A DNA stretch of 64,000 bases from Paraburkholderia kururiensis (GCF_034424375.1 NZ_CP139965.1:3658001-3722000), one strand, 5' to 3'. Numbered from the stretch's first letter, positions 17,596-26,092 are shown. The notes: a model not told the origin generated them from the letters alone. Translations and numbers: made by a program.

Positions 17596-17601
17596 TACAC
17601 T
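17596..17601 (+). promoter_or_regulatory. Candidate -10 box of ruvA
   Basis: TACACT lies 28 bases before the ruvA start, in the 124-bp ruvC-ruvA gap. No clear LexA (CTG-N10-CAG) box was found nearby by eye. Confidence 0.35.
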
Positions 17602-17629
17602 CGCGCTTTCCGTTCTCATTGAATTCGCC

Positions 17630-18211
17630 ATGATCGGTCGCATCGCCGGTGTCCTGCTGGAAAAAAATCCGCCTCATCTGCTCGTCGACTGCAACGGCGT
17701 TGGCTACGAAGTCGACGTGCCGATGAGCACGTTCTACAACCTGCCTTCCACCGGCGAGAAGGTGGCGCTGCTCACGCACATGGTGGTGCGCGAGGATGCC
17801 CACCTGCTGTATGGCTTCGGTACGGCCCAGGAGCGCGCGACCTTCCGCGAACTGCTCAAGATCACGGGCATTGGCGCACGCATGGCGCTTGCCGTGCTCT
17901 CGGGCATGAGCGTGCAGGAGCTCTCCCAGGCCGTCACGCTGCAGGACGCGGCGCGCCTCACGCGGGTGCCCGGCATCGGCAAGAAGACGGCCGAACGGCT
18001 GCTGCTCGAACTGAAGGGCAAGCTGGGCGCCGACCTGGGCGCGGCAGCAGCAACGGTGTCCGCATCGGATCACGCGTCTGACATCCTGAATGCATTGCTC
18101 GCATTGGGTTACTCCGAAAAAGAAGCGCTGGCGGCGATCAAGAACGTGCCGGCCGGCACCGGGGTTTCCGAGGGCATCAAGCTCGCGCTGAAGGCGCTTT
18201 CCAAGGCGTAA
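17630..18211 (+). CDS. ruvA: Holliday junction branch migration protein RuvA
   Basis: A 193-residue subunit that binds the four-way junction and loads RuvB. Domain I (OB fold, residues 1-63) starts MIGRIAGVLLEKNPPHLLVD. Two helix-hairpin-helix motifs follow (ITGIGARMALAVL and VPGIGKKTAERLL). The C-terminal RuvB-contacting domain III (about 145-193) is after a flexible Ala/Thr linker. It acts with RuvB downstream and RuvC upstream. Confidence 0.97.
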   Translation: MIGRIAGVLLEKNPPHLLVDCNGVGYEVDVPMSTFYNLPSTGEKVALLTHMVVREDAHLLYGFGTAQERATFRELLKITGIGARMALAVLSGMSVQELSQAVTLQDAARLTRVPGIGKKTAERLLLELKGKLGADLGAAAATVSASDHASDILNALLALGYSEKEALAAIKNVPAGTGVSEGIKLALKALSKA

Positions 18212-18354
18212 AGGTCGACCGACGGCCGGTGGCCTCGGGCGACCTGACGCCGGTACGTCGGTAGTGCCTCGCCGCATACGGACCAAGCTTCGCATGCAGC
18301 GCCTGCCCTCGCCACCTGGCCGTTCGGCCAGCTTTGCCGGCCGGCAGCGCGCGG

Positions 18355-18360
18355 TACAAT
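18355..18360 (+). promoter_or_regulatory. Candidate -10 box of ruvB, six bases from the start codon
   Basis: TACAAT, then GCGTGC, then the ruvB ATG at 18367: the same geometry as at pepP. A TTGCCG hexamer at 18334-18339 could be the -35 with a 15-bp spacer. The mRNA would be leaderless or nearly so. Confidence 0.5.
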
Positions 18361-18366
18361 GCGTGC

Positions 18367-19431
18367 ATGATCGAAACCGACAAACTCGCCGCCGAACGCA
18401 TCATCGCGGCCACGCCCGTCTCTCCGAACGAGGAAGCGTTCGAGCGCGCGCTGCGTCCGCGCCAGCTCGAGGAGTACGTCGGCCAGGAAAAGGTGCGCGG
18501 CCAGCTGGAAATCTTCATCGAGGCAGCGAAGCGCCGCTCGGAGCCGCTCGACCACGTCTTGCTGTTCGGACCGCCGGGCCTCGGCAAGACCACGCTCGCG
18601 CACATCATCGCGCGTGAAATGGGCGTCAATCTGCGGCAGACCTCGGGGCCGGTGCTGGAGCGCGCCGGCGACCTCGCGGCGCTGCTCACCAACCTCGAAG
18701 CCAACGACGTGCTGTTCATCGACGAAATTCACCGGCTCTCGCCGGTCGTCGAGGAAATCCTGTATCCGGCGCTCGAGGACTACCAGATCGACATCATGAT
18801 CGGCGAAGGGCCGGCCGCGCGCAGCGTGAAGCTCGACCTGCAACCGTTCACGCTCGTGGGCGCCACTACGCGGGCCGGCATGCTCACCAACCCGCTGCGC
18901 GATCGATTCGGTATCGTGGCGCGGCTGGAGTTCTACAACGCGGAAGAGTTGTCGCGCATCGTGCGGCGCTCGGCTTCGCTGCTCGGCGCGCAGATCCATC
19001 CGGATGGCGCGCTCGAAATCGCGAGGCGCTCGCGCGGCACACCCCGTATCGCGAACCGGCTGCTGCGCCGCGTGCGCGACTTCGCCGAAGTGAAGGCAGA
19101 CGGCAACATCACGGCCAAGGTCGCGGATGCGGCGCTGGCCATGCTGGACGTCGACCCCGTCGGCTTCGACCTGATGGACCGCAAGCTGCTCGAAGCCATC
19201 CTGCACAAGTTCGACGGCGGCCCGGTAGGCGTCGACAATCTCGCGGCAGCCATCGGCGAAGAGCGCGACACGATCGAAGACGTGCTGGAGCCCTACCTGA
19301 TCCAACAGGGTTATCTGCAGCGCACGCCGCGTGGACGGGTCGCAACGCTCCTCACCTATCGGCATTTCGGGCTCTCCGCTCCAGAGGCGTCGAACCCCGT
19401 GCGCGGCCTTTGGGACAGCGACGCGCCCTGA
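18367..19431 (+). CDS. ruvB: Holliday junction DNA helicase RuvB
   Basis: A 354-residue AAA+ motor that forms hexameric rings and drives branch migration with RuvA. Walker A FGPPGLGKT at about residues 67-75, Walker B LFIDEIH at 116-122, the sensor-1 region GATTRAG and the arginine finger region RDRFG are present; a winged helix closes the C-terminus. An in-frame ATG 33 bases upstream exists, but the start at 18367 gives MIETDKLAAERII, the family start, and the upstream ATG lies before the likely promoter. The gap to ruvA is 155 bp, so ruvB may have its own promoter. Confidence 0.96.
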   Translation: MIETDKLAAERIIAATPVSPNEEAFERALRPRQLEEYVGQEKVRGQLEIFIEAAKRRSEPLDHVLLFGPPGLGKTTLAHIIAREMGVNLRQTSGPVLERAGDLAALLTNLEANDVLFIDEIHRLSPVVEEILYPALEDYQIDIMIGEGPAARSVKLDLQPFTLVGATTRAGMLTNPLRDRFGIVARLEFYNAEELSRIVRRSASLLGAQIHPDGALEIARRSRGTPRIANRLLRRVRDFAEVKADGNITAKVADAALAMLDVDPVGFDLMDRKLLEAILHKFDGGPVGVDNLAAAIGEERDTIEDVLEPYLIQQGYLQRTPRGRVATLLTYRHFGLSAPEASNPVRGLWDSDAP

Positions 19432-19464
19432 CGCCGCACAAGACAGCTTGAGCGTAAGCACGCC

Positions 19465-20424
19465 ATGTCCGACGACGCCAGCCACCGCAGCAGCACGCCC
19501 GGCACGAGGCAAAGCGGCGGGTTCGCCGCGCAGCTCTCACAACGCGTGCGTTCGAAGCTCGCCGACGCAGTGACGCATCTCACAAGCGGCGGCGGACCCA
19601 AGCTGGACTACTCGTCTCCACCAGGCGACCCCGGACTGTTCGGACCCGATGCGGTGTGCTGGAAAGTCCATGCCGACTTCACGTCGATGATGGCTGGCGG
19701 CATCAGCGCCTTGATGCTGCAGACGCTGCATCCGCTCGCGCTCGCGGGAGTCTGGGACCACTCGGCGTTTCGCACCGACATTCTCGGCCGCCTGCGGCGT
19801 ACGGCAACGTTCATCGCGGGCACCACCTACGGCAGCCGGCGCGATGCCCTCGCACTGATCGAACGCGTGAAGCAGATCCATCTGGGCGTGACGGGTACGG
19901 CGCCGGACGGGCGTCCGTACCGCGCGAACGACCCCACGTTGCTGACGTGGGTCCACGTCGCCGAAGTGTCGAGTTTTCTGGCGGCCCATCTGCGCTACGT
20001 GAATCCCGGCCTGCCCATCGCCGCTCAGGATCAGTACTTCGCGGAAACCGCCCGCATTGCCGGAATGCTGGGGGCAACGGACGTCCCACGTTCGCGAGCA
20101 GCCGTCGACGCCTGGCTGCTCGCAATGCAACCGGAACTCGAAGTCAGCGACCGCACACGCGAAGTCGTGCGCATTCTCATGCATGCGCTACCGCCCAGTC
20201 CCGCCATGCGGCCCGCCGGGCTACTCATGCTCAACGCGGGCGTAGACCTGCTGCCCGACTGGGCTCAACGGATGCTCGGCTTCGATACGTTTTCAGGCAT
20301 GCGGCGGATGATGGTGCGGCCCGGCATGCGCGCAGTCGCGCCGGTGATGCGATGGGCGCTGACGAACGGCGTGTCGAAGCGCGCACGTCGGCGGGTCGCC
20401 GCAGGTACGCATCACGACGATTGA
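19465..20424 (+). CDS. DUF2236 / MpaB-type oxygenase-like protein
   Basis: A 319-residue protein of the DUF2236 family, related to the latex-clearing rubber oxygenase and fungal MpaB. Three histidines in conserved settings, His89 (LQTLHPLALAGV), His139 (KQIHLGVTG) and His164 (TWVHVAEVSS), match the pattern expected for the heme or metal pocket. The first 45 residues are polar and probably disordered; no signal peptide is seen, so it is likely cytoplasmic. It follows ruvB after 33 bp on the same strand and may be read from it, but no link to recombination is known. The substrate is unknown. Confidence 0.8.
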   Translation: MSDDASHRSSTPGTRQSGGFAAQLSQRVRSKLADAVTHLTSGGGPKLDYSSPPGDPGLFGPDAVCWKVHADFTSMMAGGISALMLQTLHPLALAGVWDHSAFRTDILGRLRRTATFIAGTTYGSRRDALALIERVKQIHLGVTGTAPDGRPYRANDPTLLTWVHVAEVSSFLAAHLRYVNPGLPIAAQDQYFAETARIAGMLGATDVPRSRAAVDAWLLAMQPELEVSDRTREVVRILMHALPPSPAMRPAGLLMLNAGVDLLPDWAQRMLGFDTFSGMRRMMVRPGMRAVAPVMRWALTNGVSKRARRRVAAGTHHDD

Positions 20425-20464
20425 ATGCGGCCTGAGCGGTAAAGCTCCGGCGCGGGCTCAGCGA

Positions 20465-21124
20465 TCAGGGTGCCTTCTTCAAATTATCGTCGGCGCTCTG
20501 TCCGCCAAGATGAGCGACATCGGCCCAGGAGATGATGCGCGCCGCCCCTGCCTCGAAATCCACCACGTTGACGCTCGCGTTGAGCAGCGGCCATTCGCGC
20601 GGCGCTTGCAGCGGCAACGCTCGTGCGAAGCGATAGATGCAGTCCAGCACGCCGCCATGCGTCACGCACGCAATGCGCCCGCCGGGATGCGCCGCCACGA
20701 TGGGTTCGAGCGCATGCAACACGCGGTGATAGAACGCGCGCTGCGACTCGCCGTCGGGTGGGACGAAGCCGGGATCGCGCGTCTGCCACTGCACGTATTC
20801 GTCGGGAAAGCGAGCGGCGATCTCTTCGCTGTCGTGCCCCTGGAACGCGCCGTAAGAACGTTCGCGCAGCCCTTCGGAAAGCGTGATCGAGAGACCCAGC
20901 GCTTCGGCGGTGGGCTCGGCCGTCTGCCGCGCGCGTTGCAGGTCGCTCGACCAGATGGCGTCCAGCTTCGCGCCGTCCGCCGCCTCACGCGAAAAACGCG
21001 CCGCGAGCCGCCGCGCCTGTTCTTCGCCGCTTGCCGCGAGCGGAATGTCGATGTGCCCCTGAATCCGCTTGATGCGGTTCCATTCGGTTTCGCCGTGGCG
21101 GATGAAGAGAATCTGAGTGGACAT
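20465..21124 (-). CDS. Histidine phosphatase family protein (phosphoglycerate mutase-like)
   Basis: A 219-residue phosphohydrolase. The catalytic RHGETEWN motif has its phospho-acceptor histidine at residue 10; the second arginine-glutamate region (LRERSYGAFQGHD) and the second histidine (CVTHGGVLD) complete the active site. The start at 21124 gives MSTQILFIRHGE; the frame is open upstream but without family similarity. Burkholderia genes of this kind are often labelled phosphoglycerate mutase 2 (gpmB); substrates range from phosphosugars to α-ribazole phosphate, so a specific name is not justified. Confidence 0.88.
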   Translation of the reverse strand: MSTQILFIRHGETEWNRIKRIQGHIDIPLAASGEEQARRLAARFSREAADGAKLDAIWSSDLQRARQTAEPTAEALGLSITLSEGLRERSYGAFQGHDSEEIAARFPDEYVQWQTRDPGFVPPDGESQRAFYHRVLHALEPIVAAHPGGRIACVTHGGVLDCIYRFARALPLQAPREWPLLNASVNVVDFEAGAARIISWADVAHLGGQSADDNLKKAP

Positions 21125-21255
21125 GGGGAAGAGGGTGGCGCCGCCCAAGGCGGCAGTCCTGGAAAGCGGACATTGTCGCAAAAGCCGCGCCGCGTCCACG
21201 ATGGCGGGGCGAGGCGGGCGCTCTCAGGCACAACGGCACGCCACGGAGGGCCGCT

Positions 21256-21729
21256 TCAGTTGCGCACTTGCAGCCAGAACGTGACGGGGCCGTCGTTGAC
21301 GAGCGAGACCTGCATCTCGGCGCCGAACTCGCCGGTCTCCACGATGGGATGCTTGGAGCGCGCCGCCGCAACGAAGTAGTCGAACAGCCGACGCCCTTCT
21401 TCGGGCGGGGCAGCCGGCGTGAAGCTGGGACGCAGGCCACTGTTGGTATCGGCGGCAAGCGTGAATTGCGAGACAAGCAGCAGACCACCCGCCTGCCCTG
21501 CGCCGTCGATGTTCTGCACGGAGAGATTCATCTTGCCCGCCGCGTCGCTGAAGACGCGATAGCCGAGCACCTTGGCGAGCAGCCGGTCGGCCATTGCCTC
21601 CGTGTCACCGCGTTCGGCGCACACGAGCGCGAGCAGCCCGGCGCCAATGGCGCCGGTGACGCGCTCGCCGCCGTCGGGTGAAGCGACGCGCACATCGGCG
21701 CGCCGCACACGCTGGATCAGCGCAATCAT
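21256..21729 (-). CDS. dtd: D-aminoacyl-tRNA deacylase
   Basis: A 157-residue homodimeric enzyme that frees tRNA from wrongly attached D-amino acids and glycine. The SQFTLAADT motif carries the conserved Thr90, followed by NSGLRPSF (about 96-103) and the C-terminal NDGPVTF with the cross-subunit Gly-Pro motif. Start MIALIQRV is the family start. The gene overlaps the tyrS stop by four bases (ATGA), a fitting coupling because Dtd corrects D-Tyr-tRNA. Confidence 0.96.
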   Translation of the reverse strand: MIALIQRVRRADVRVASPDGGERVTGAIGAGLLALVCAERGDTEAMADRLLAKVLGYRVFSDAAGKMNLSVQNIDGAGQAGGLLLVSQFTLAADTNSGLRPSFTPAAPPEEGRRLFDYFVAAARSKHPIVETGEFGAEMQVSLVNDGPVTFWLQVRN

Positions 21730-22973
21730 GCTGTGAGCGTCACGCGCGCGAAGCGGCGCTTGCCCACCTGCACGACGTACTCGCCCGCTTCCACCTTCAG
21801 CCCCTTGTCCGAAACCGTGGCGCCGTCGATCTTCACGCCTCCCTGCTCGATATTGCGCAGCGCTTCGCTGGTCGACGGGACGAGGCCCGCCTGCTTGAGC
21901 AACTGGCCAACGGCGAGCGGTGCGCCCGGCAGCGTCACGGCGGGAATGTCGTCCGGCACGCCGCCCTTCGCGCGGTGATTGAAGTCTTCGAGCGCCCGCT
22001 CGGCATCGCCCTGCGAATGAAAGCGCGCCACGATTTCCTGGGCCAGCATCACCTTGAAGTCGCGCGGATTGCGGCCCTCTTCCGCCTCGCGACGGAAACG
22101 CGCGATCTCGTCCATAGGGCGGAACGAAAGCAGCTCGAAGTAGCGCCACATCAGCGTGTCGGAGATGCTCATGAGCTTGCCGAACATGTCGTTCGGCTTT
22201 TCGCTGATGCCCACGTAGTTGTTCTTCGACTTCGACATCTTGTCGACGCCGTCCAGACCTTCGAGCAGCGGCATCGTCAGGATGCACTGCTGGTCCTGGC
22301 CGTACTGCTTCTGCAACTCGCGGCCCACCAGCAGGTTGAACTTCTGATCCGTGCCGCCCAGTTCCAGGTCGGCGTTGAGTGCCACCGAGTCGTAACCCTG
22401 CATGAGCGGGTACAGAAATTCGTGGATCGAAATGGGTACGCCGCCCTGGAAACGCTTCGTGAAGTCTTCGCGCTCCAGCATGCGCGCCACCGTGTAGCGC
22501 GACGCGAGCTTGATCATGCCGTCCGCGCCGAGCGGCATGCACCACTCGCTGTTGAAGCGGATTTCGGTCTTTTCGCGATCGAGCACGAGCGCCGCCTGAT
22601 CGAAATAAGTCTTCGCATTCGACTCGATCTGCTCGCGCGTGAGGGGCGGCCGCGTCGCGTTGCGCCCCGAAGGATCGCCGATCAGCGACGTGAAGTCGCC
22701 GATCAGGAAGATCACGGTGTGCCCCAGGTCCTGCAACTGGCGCATCTTGTTCAGCACCACCGTGTGGCCGATATGGATGTCCGGTGCGGTCGGGTCGAGG
22801 CCCAGCTTGATACGCAGCGGCGTGCCCGTGGCGGCGCTCTTCGCGAGCTTCTGCACGAACTCTTCTTCGATCAGCAGTTCATCGGCGCCGCGTTTGGCGA
22901 CGGCGAGCGCGTGACGCACTTCGTCGGTGATCGGAAAGGCGGGGGCGGCTTGGGACGGGGACTCGGTGCTCAT
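21726..22973 (-). CDS. tyrS: Tyrosyl-tRNA synthetase
   Basis: A 415-residue class I synthetase of the TyrRS-beta type. The HIGH motif appears as HIGH within PDIHIGHTVV, and KMSKS within DKMSKSKNN; an S4 RNA-binding domain forms the last about 65 residues (QGGVKIDG to FARVTL). An in-frame ATG at 23000 would add nine residues (MSDFKLRYS). I chose 22973 because MSTES is the usual Burkholderia start and because a TAAAAT box lies immediately before the upstream ATG. Overlaps dtd. Confidence 0.96.
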   Translation of the reverse strand: MSTESPSQAAPAFPITDEVRHALAVAKRGADELLIEEEFVQKLAKSAATGTPLRIKLGLDPTAPDIHIGHTVVLNKMRQLQDLGHTVIFLIGDFTSLIGDPSGRNATRPPLTREQIESNAKTYFDQAALVLDREKTEIRFNSEWCMPLGADGMIKLASRYTVARMLEREDFTKRFQGGVPISIHEFLYPLMQGYDSVALNADLELGGTDQKFNLLVGRELQKQYGQDQQCILTMPLLEGLDGVDKMSKSKNNYVGISEKPNDMFGKLMSISDTLMWRYFELLSFRPMDEIARFRREAEEGRNPRDFKVMLAQEIVARFHSQGDAERALEDFNHRAKGGVPDDIPAVTLPGAPLAVGQLLKQAGLVPSTSEALRNIEQGGVKIDGATVSDKGLKVEAGEYVVQVGKRRFARVTLTA

Positions 22974-23178
22974 GCTGTAACGTAACTTGAAGTCAGACAT
23001 GCGATTTTACGTGATTCCCCTTGCCGCGCCGATGTTTGCTCGCGGCCCGGGAAAAGGTCGCGACGCAAGACGGCACCCTTCCGGAAGATCACGCCCGTTT
23101 TACGCGCCCGGCCTCGCGCTGATAGCCGATAATCGCTTGACGCACACACGCGGCCACAGCGCCGCAACGACTTCGACG

Positions 23179-23185
23179 AAAGGAG
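23179..23185 (+). promoter_or_regulatory. Ribosome binding site selecting the GTG start of anmK
   Basis: AAAGGAG lies seven bases before GTG 23193. It supports a GTG start; no ATG fits the conserved N-terminus. Confidence 0.7.
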
Positions 23186-23192
23186 TGAAGAC

Positions 23193-24347
23193 GTGTCCCA
23201 GCGCGACGATGAACGAGCGGCACGGCACGCCGCCGACGGCCTGTATTTCGGCTTGATGTCCGGCACGAGCATGGACGGCGTGGACGGCATCGCGGTCCAG
23301 TTCGAGCATGGCAGGCCGCCGGTGGTCCGGGCGGAGGCTTTCGTGGGCTTCGCGGACGGCCTGCGCGACGCCCTCTTCGCGCTCCAGCATCCCGGCGAGA
23401 ACGAGATCGAACGCGAGGCCCTGGCGGCCAATGCGCTCGCGGCACGCTACGCGGTCTGCTGCCACGAACTGCTGCGTGCCGGCAATCTGTCGCCCGGCCA
23501 GGTGCGTGCCATCGGCGTGCACGGACAAACGGTGCGTCACCGTCCCGAAGTCGGCTTCACTCGGCAGACCAACAATCCGGCGCTGCTCGCCGAGATGACC
23601 CATATCGACGTCGTCGCCGACTTCCGCAGCCGCGACGTGGCGGCAGGCGGCCAGGGCGCGCCGCTCGTTCCCGCGTTCCACGCCACGGTATTCGGCTCGC
23701 GAAGCGAAACGCGCGTGGTGTGCAACCTGGGCGGTATCAGCAACATCACGATTCTCGATGCGTCCGGCTCCGTACGCGGCTTCGACTGCGGTCCGGCCAA
23801 TGCGCTGCTCGATCTGTGGGCCAGCCGGCACATCGGCAAACCGTACGACGAAGGCGGCCACTTCGCCGCGAGCGGCCAGATTCACCAGCCGCTGCTCAAC
23901 GCGCTGCTCGACGAACCGTTCTTCGAGCAGAAGCCGCCCAAGAGCACGGGGCGCGACCTTTTCAACGCAGCGTGGCTCGATGGCAAGCTGCGCGGCTACG
24001 AAACCATACCGCCCGAGGACGTGCAGGCTACGCTGGCGGCGCTTACGGCTGTGACCGTGGCTCGCGAGATCGAGCGCCACGCCTCGGACTGCCGCGCCGT
24101 GTACGTCTGCGGCGGCGGGGCGCGCAATCCCGGCCTGTTGCAGGCGCTGCAGGACGCGCTCCAGGCAAGCGGCGTGGCGGGCGTGCCGGTGATGACTACC
24201 GAGGCGCTCGGCGTGCCGCCGCATCAGGTGGAGCCGCTCGCTTTCGCCTGGCTCGCCATGCGTTGTATCACGCGCGAGCCGGGGAATCTGCCGGCGGTGA
24301 CGGGCGCAGAAGGGGAACGGGTGCTTGGTGCGATCTATCCGCACTGA
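23193..24347 (+). CDS. anmK: Anhydro-N-acetylmuramic acid kinase
   Basis: A 384-residue cytosolic kinase that opens and phosphorylates 1,6-anhydroMurNAc to MurNAc-6-phosphate in cell-wall recycling. The ATP-binding GLMSGTSMDGVDG motif (about residues 20-32), the catalytic-base region HGQTVRH and the C-terminal YVCGGGARNP motif are present. It uses a GTG start with a strong ribosome site. Transcribed away from tyrS; ends at a shared terminator with erpA. Confidence 0.95.
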   Translation: MSQRDDERAARHAADGLYFGLMSGTSMDGVDGIAVQFEHGRPPVVRAEAFVGFADGLRDALFALQHPGENEIEREALAANALAARYAVCCHELLRAGNLSPGQVRAIGVHGQTVRHRPEVGFTRQTNNPALLAEMTHIDVVADFRSRDVAAGGQGAPLVPAFHATVFGSRSETRVVCNLGGISNITILDASGSVRGFDCGPANALLDLWASRHIGKPYDEGGHFAASGQIHQPLLNALLDEPFFEQKPPKSTGRDLFNAAWLDGKLRGYETIPPEDVQATLAALTAVTVAREIERHASDCRAVYVCGGGARNPGLLQALQDALQASGVAGVPVMTTEALGVPPHQVEPLAFAWLAMRCITREPGNLPAVTGAEGERVLGAIYPH

Positions 24348-24393
24348 GGGACGCCGCGACGGGCATACGCTGCGTCGACGCTAAGACAGCAAT

Positions 24394-24422
24394 AAAAAAC
24401 GGGGCTTCGCGCCCCGTTTTTT
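24394..24422. terminator. Bidirectional terminator between anmK and erpA
   Basis: The perfect 12-bp stem AAAAAACGGGGC/GCCCCGTTTTTT with a TTCGC loop works on both strands and ends the two converging genes. Confidence 0.92.
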
Positions 24423-24455
24423 CGATACGGCCGTCGCCGTACAACCTTGATGCGA

Positions 24456-24821
24456 TCAGACCGAGAACGACGATCCGCACCCGCAGGTAGTCGTAGCGTT
24501 CGGATTCTTGATGACGAACTGCGCGCCGTTGAGGTCGTCCTTGTAGTCGATCTCAGCGCCCACCAGGTACTGGTAGCTCATGGCGTCGATCAGCAACTGG
24601 ACGCCGTTCTTCACCATCACGGTGTCGTCCTCGTTGGTCGTCTCGTCGAACGTGAAGCCGTATTGAAAGCCGGAGCAGCCGCCGCCTTGCACGAACACGC
24701 GCAGCTTCAGCTCGGGGTTACCTTCTTCGTCAATCAGTTGTTTGACCTTGTCAGCGGCTGCGTCCGTGAAGACGAAGGGACCCGGCATGTCGGTCACGGG
24801 GGTGTCGGTCACAGCGTTCAT
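24456..24821 (-). CDS. erpA: Iron-sulfur cluster insertion protein ErpA
   Basis: A 121-residue A-type carrier that delivers Fe-S clusters to apoproteins. The three ligand cysteines are Cys49 (GGGCSGF) and Cys113 and Cys115 (TTCGCGSS). The hesB-like fold covers residues 15-121; the first 13 residues are variable. A GGAGAG ribosome site precedes the ATG. Burkholderia position next to rplM-rpsI is typical. IscA is the alternative paralog, but the Gly/Glu-rich DEEGNPELKLRV form is ErpA-like. Confidence 0.92.
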   Translation of the reverse strand: MNAVTDTPVTDMPGPFVFTDAAADKVKQLIDEEGNPELKLRVFVQGGGCSGFQYGFTFDETTNEDDTVMVKNGVQLLIDAMSYQYLVGAEIDYKDDLNGAQFVIKNPNATTTCGCGSSFSV

Positions 24822-24929
24822 TCGAACTCTCCAAAAAAGCCTTTAGTCGGTATTGTAGGACTGATCCCAAAGTCGTGCTTTAAGCCCACAAAATCAAGGG
24901 GTTCTCCGTACGGCCGGCTATCCAGACGA

Positions 24930-24963
24930 AAAAGCCGCCGGCGCATCTGCGCGGGCGGCTTTT
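24930..24963 (-). terminator. Terminator of the rplM-rpsI operon
   Basis: AAAGCCGCC pairs with GGGCGGCTTT around a GC-rich apex containing GCGCATCTGCGC; on the minus strand it ends in TTTTTCG. It lies about 50 bp beyond the rpsI stop. Confidence 0.85.
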
Positions 24964-25013
24964 GCAGTCGCGGCACCCCGCGCCCAATGTGCGCGGGACG
25001 GCCAGCGAAGCGC

Positions 25014-25406
25014 TTAACGCTTCGAGAACTGCTTGCGGCGGCGTGCCTTGTGGAAACCAACCTTCTTACGTTCCACTTCACGCGCGTCGCGGGTGACGAA
25101 CCCGGCGTTCGACAGTGCCGGCTTCAGCGTCGCGTCGTAGTCGATCAGCGCGCGGGTGATGCCGTGGCGCACGGCGCCTGCCTGACCCGTCTCGCCGCCA
25201 CCGGTCACGTTCACCTTGATGTCGAACGTGGCGCCGTGGTTCGTGAGCTCGAGCGGCTGGCGCACGATCATCAGCGAAGTTTCACGCGAGAAGTAGTCGG
25301 CGATGGGCTTGCCGTTGACGACGATTTCGCCCTTACCCGACTTGATGAAGACACGAGCGACTGCGCTCTTGCGGCGGCCCGTACCGTAGTTCCAGTTACC
25401 GATCAT
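25014..25406 (-). CDS. rpsI: 30S ribosomal protein S9
   Basis: A 130-residue small-subunit protein. It starts MIGNWNYGTGRRKSAVARVF and ends in KRRKQFSKR, the conserved basic C-terminal tail that reaches the P-site tRNA. An AAGGGGAG ribosome site precedes the ATG. It lies 11 bp after rplM in the universal rplM-rpsI operon. Confidence 0.99.
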   Translation of the reverse strand: MIGNWNYGTGRRKSAVARVFIKSGKGEIVVNGKPIADYFSRETSLMIVRQPLELTNHGATFDIKVNVTGGGETGQAGAVRHGITRALIDYDATLKPALSNAGFVTRDAREVERKKVGFHKARRRKQFSKR

Positions 25407-25417
25407 GTGGGCTCCCC

Positions 25418-25846
25418 TTAGATCTCGAGCGCCTTCGGCTGCTGAGCCGAGTGCGGATGCGTTGCTTCGGCGTAGACCTTCAGCTTCTTGATCATCGCGT
25501 AGCCGAGCGGGCCCTTCGGCAGCATGCCCTTCACTGCCTTCTCGAGCGCGCGGCCCGGGAAGCGTTCCTGCATCTTGCCGAACGTCGTTTCATAGATACC
25601 GCCCGGGTAGCCCGAGTGACGGTAGTACTTCTTGTCGGTGGTCTTGTTGCCCGTGACCTTGAGCTTGCTCGCGTTGACGACGATGATGAAATCGCCGGTA
25701 TCGACGTGCGGGGTGAACTCAGGCTTGTGCTTGCCGCGCAGACGGCGTGCCACTTCGCTGGCGACACGGCCGAGAACCTTATCCGTCGCGTCAATCACGT
25801 ACCATTCACGCGTCACCTCATGGGCTTTTGCGGAAAACGTCTTCAT
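25418..25846 (-). CDS. rplM: 50S ribosomal protein L13
   Basis: A 142-residue early-assembly large-subunit protein, the exact E. coli length. It starts MKTFSAKAHEVTREWYVIDA and holds the signature around GKMQERFPGRALEKAVKGMLP. The frame is open upstream, but the family start is clear. A long leader (about 115 nt) separates it from a strong promoter; in E. coli L13 represses its own mRNA through the leader, which is possible here. Confidence 0.98.
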   Translation of the reverse strand: MKTFSAKAHEVTREWYVIDATDKVLGRVASEVARRLRGKHKPEFTPHVDTGDFIIVVNASKLKVTGNKTTDKKYYRHSGYPGGIYETTFGKMQERFPGRALEKAVKGMLPKGPLGYAMIKKLKVYAEATHPHSAQQPKALEI

Positions 25847-25897
25847 GATCGATCCAATAAAAATGCAGTGCCCTGTGTTCTTTCCTGCTTGTTGAAA

Positions 25898-25913
25898 AGC
25901 GCTCCGAGGCGCT
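25898..25913 (-). other. Hairpin in the rplM leader
   Basis: AGCGC/GCGCT with a six-base loop lies in the rplM 5' untranslated region, about 50 nt before the start codon. It is a short element of the kind used for L13 feedback, but its function is only a guess. Confidence 0.3.
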
Positions 25914-25966
25914 GGCGCAGGCTCTCCCTGTTCTTCTTCCGTGGGCATGATACGGAAAAGCCCTGA

Positions 25967-25996
25967 ATTATAAAGGAAATTGGACGGCTACGTCAA
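25967..25996 (-). promoter_or_regulatory. Strong σ70 promoter of rplM-rpsI
   Basis: TTGACG (25991-25996), an 18-bp spacer and a perfect TATAAT (25967-25972) on the minus strand. It is among the best promoters in the window and suits a ribosomal protein operon. Confidence 0.8.
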
Positions 25997-26092
25997 AGCC
26001 GGCCTGACCTGGCGGCAAAGAGGCGTCGCGTTGCCGATGGAGTGAACACTTACCGTCGGCGAGGGGCACAGAAGTCATGCTAGGGATGGACG

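Noticed and set aside
17506..18366. LexA box controlling ruvA or ruvB
   Set aside because: No CTG-N10-CAG with suitable flanks was found in the gaps before ruvA or ruvB; SOS control cannot be claimed.
20425..20464. Terminator between the DUF2236 gene and the histidine phosphatase gene
   Set aside because: Only a weak GAGC/GCTC pairing with no T-run on either strand.
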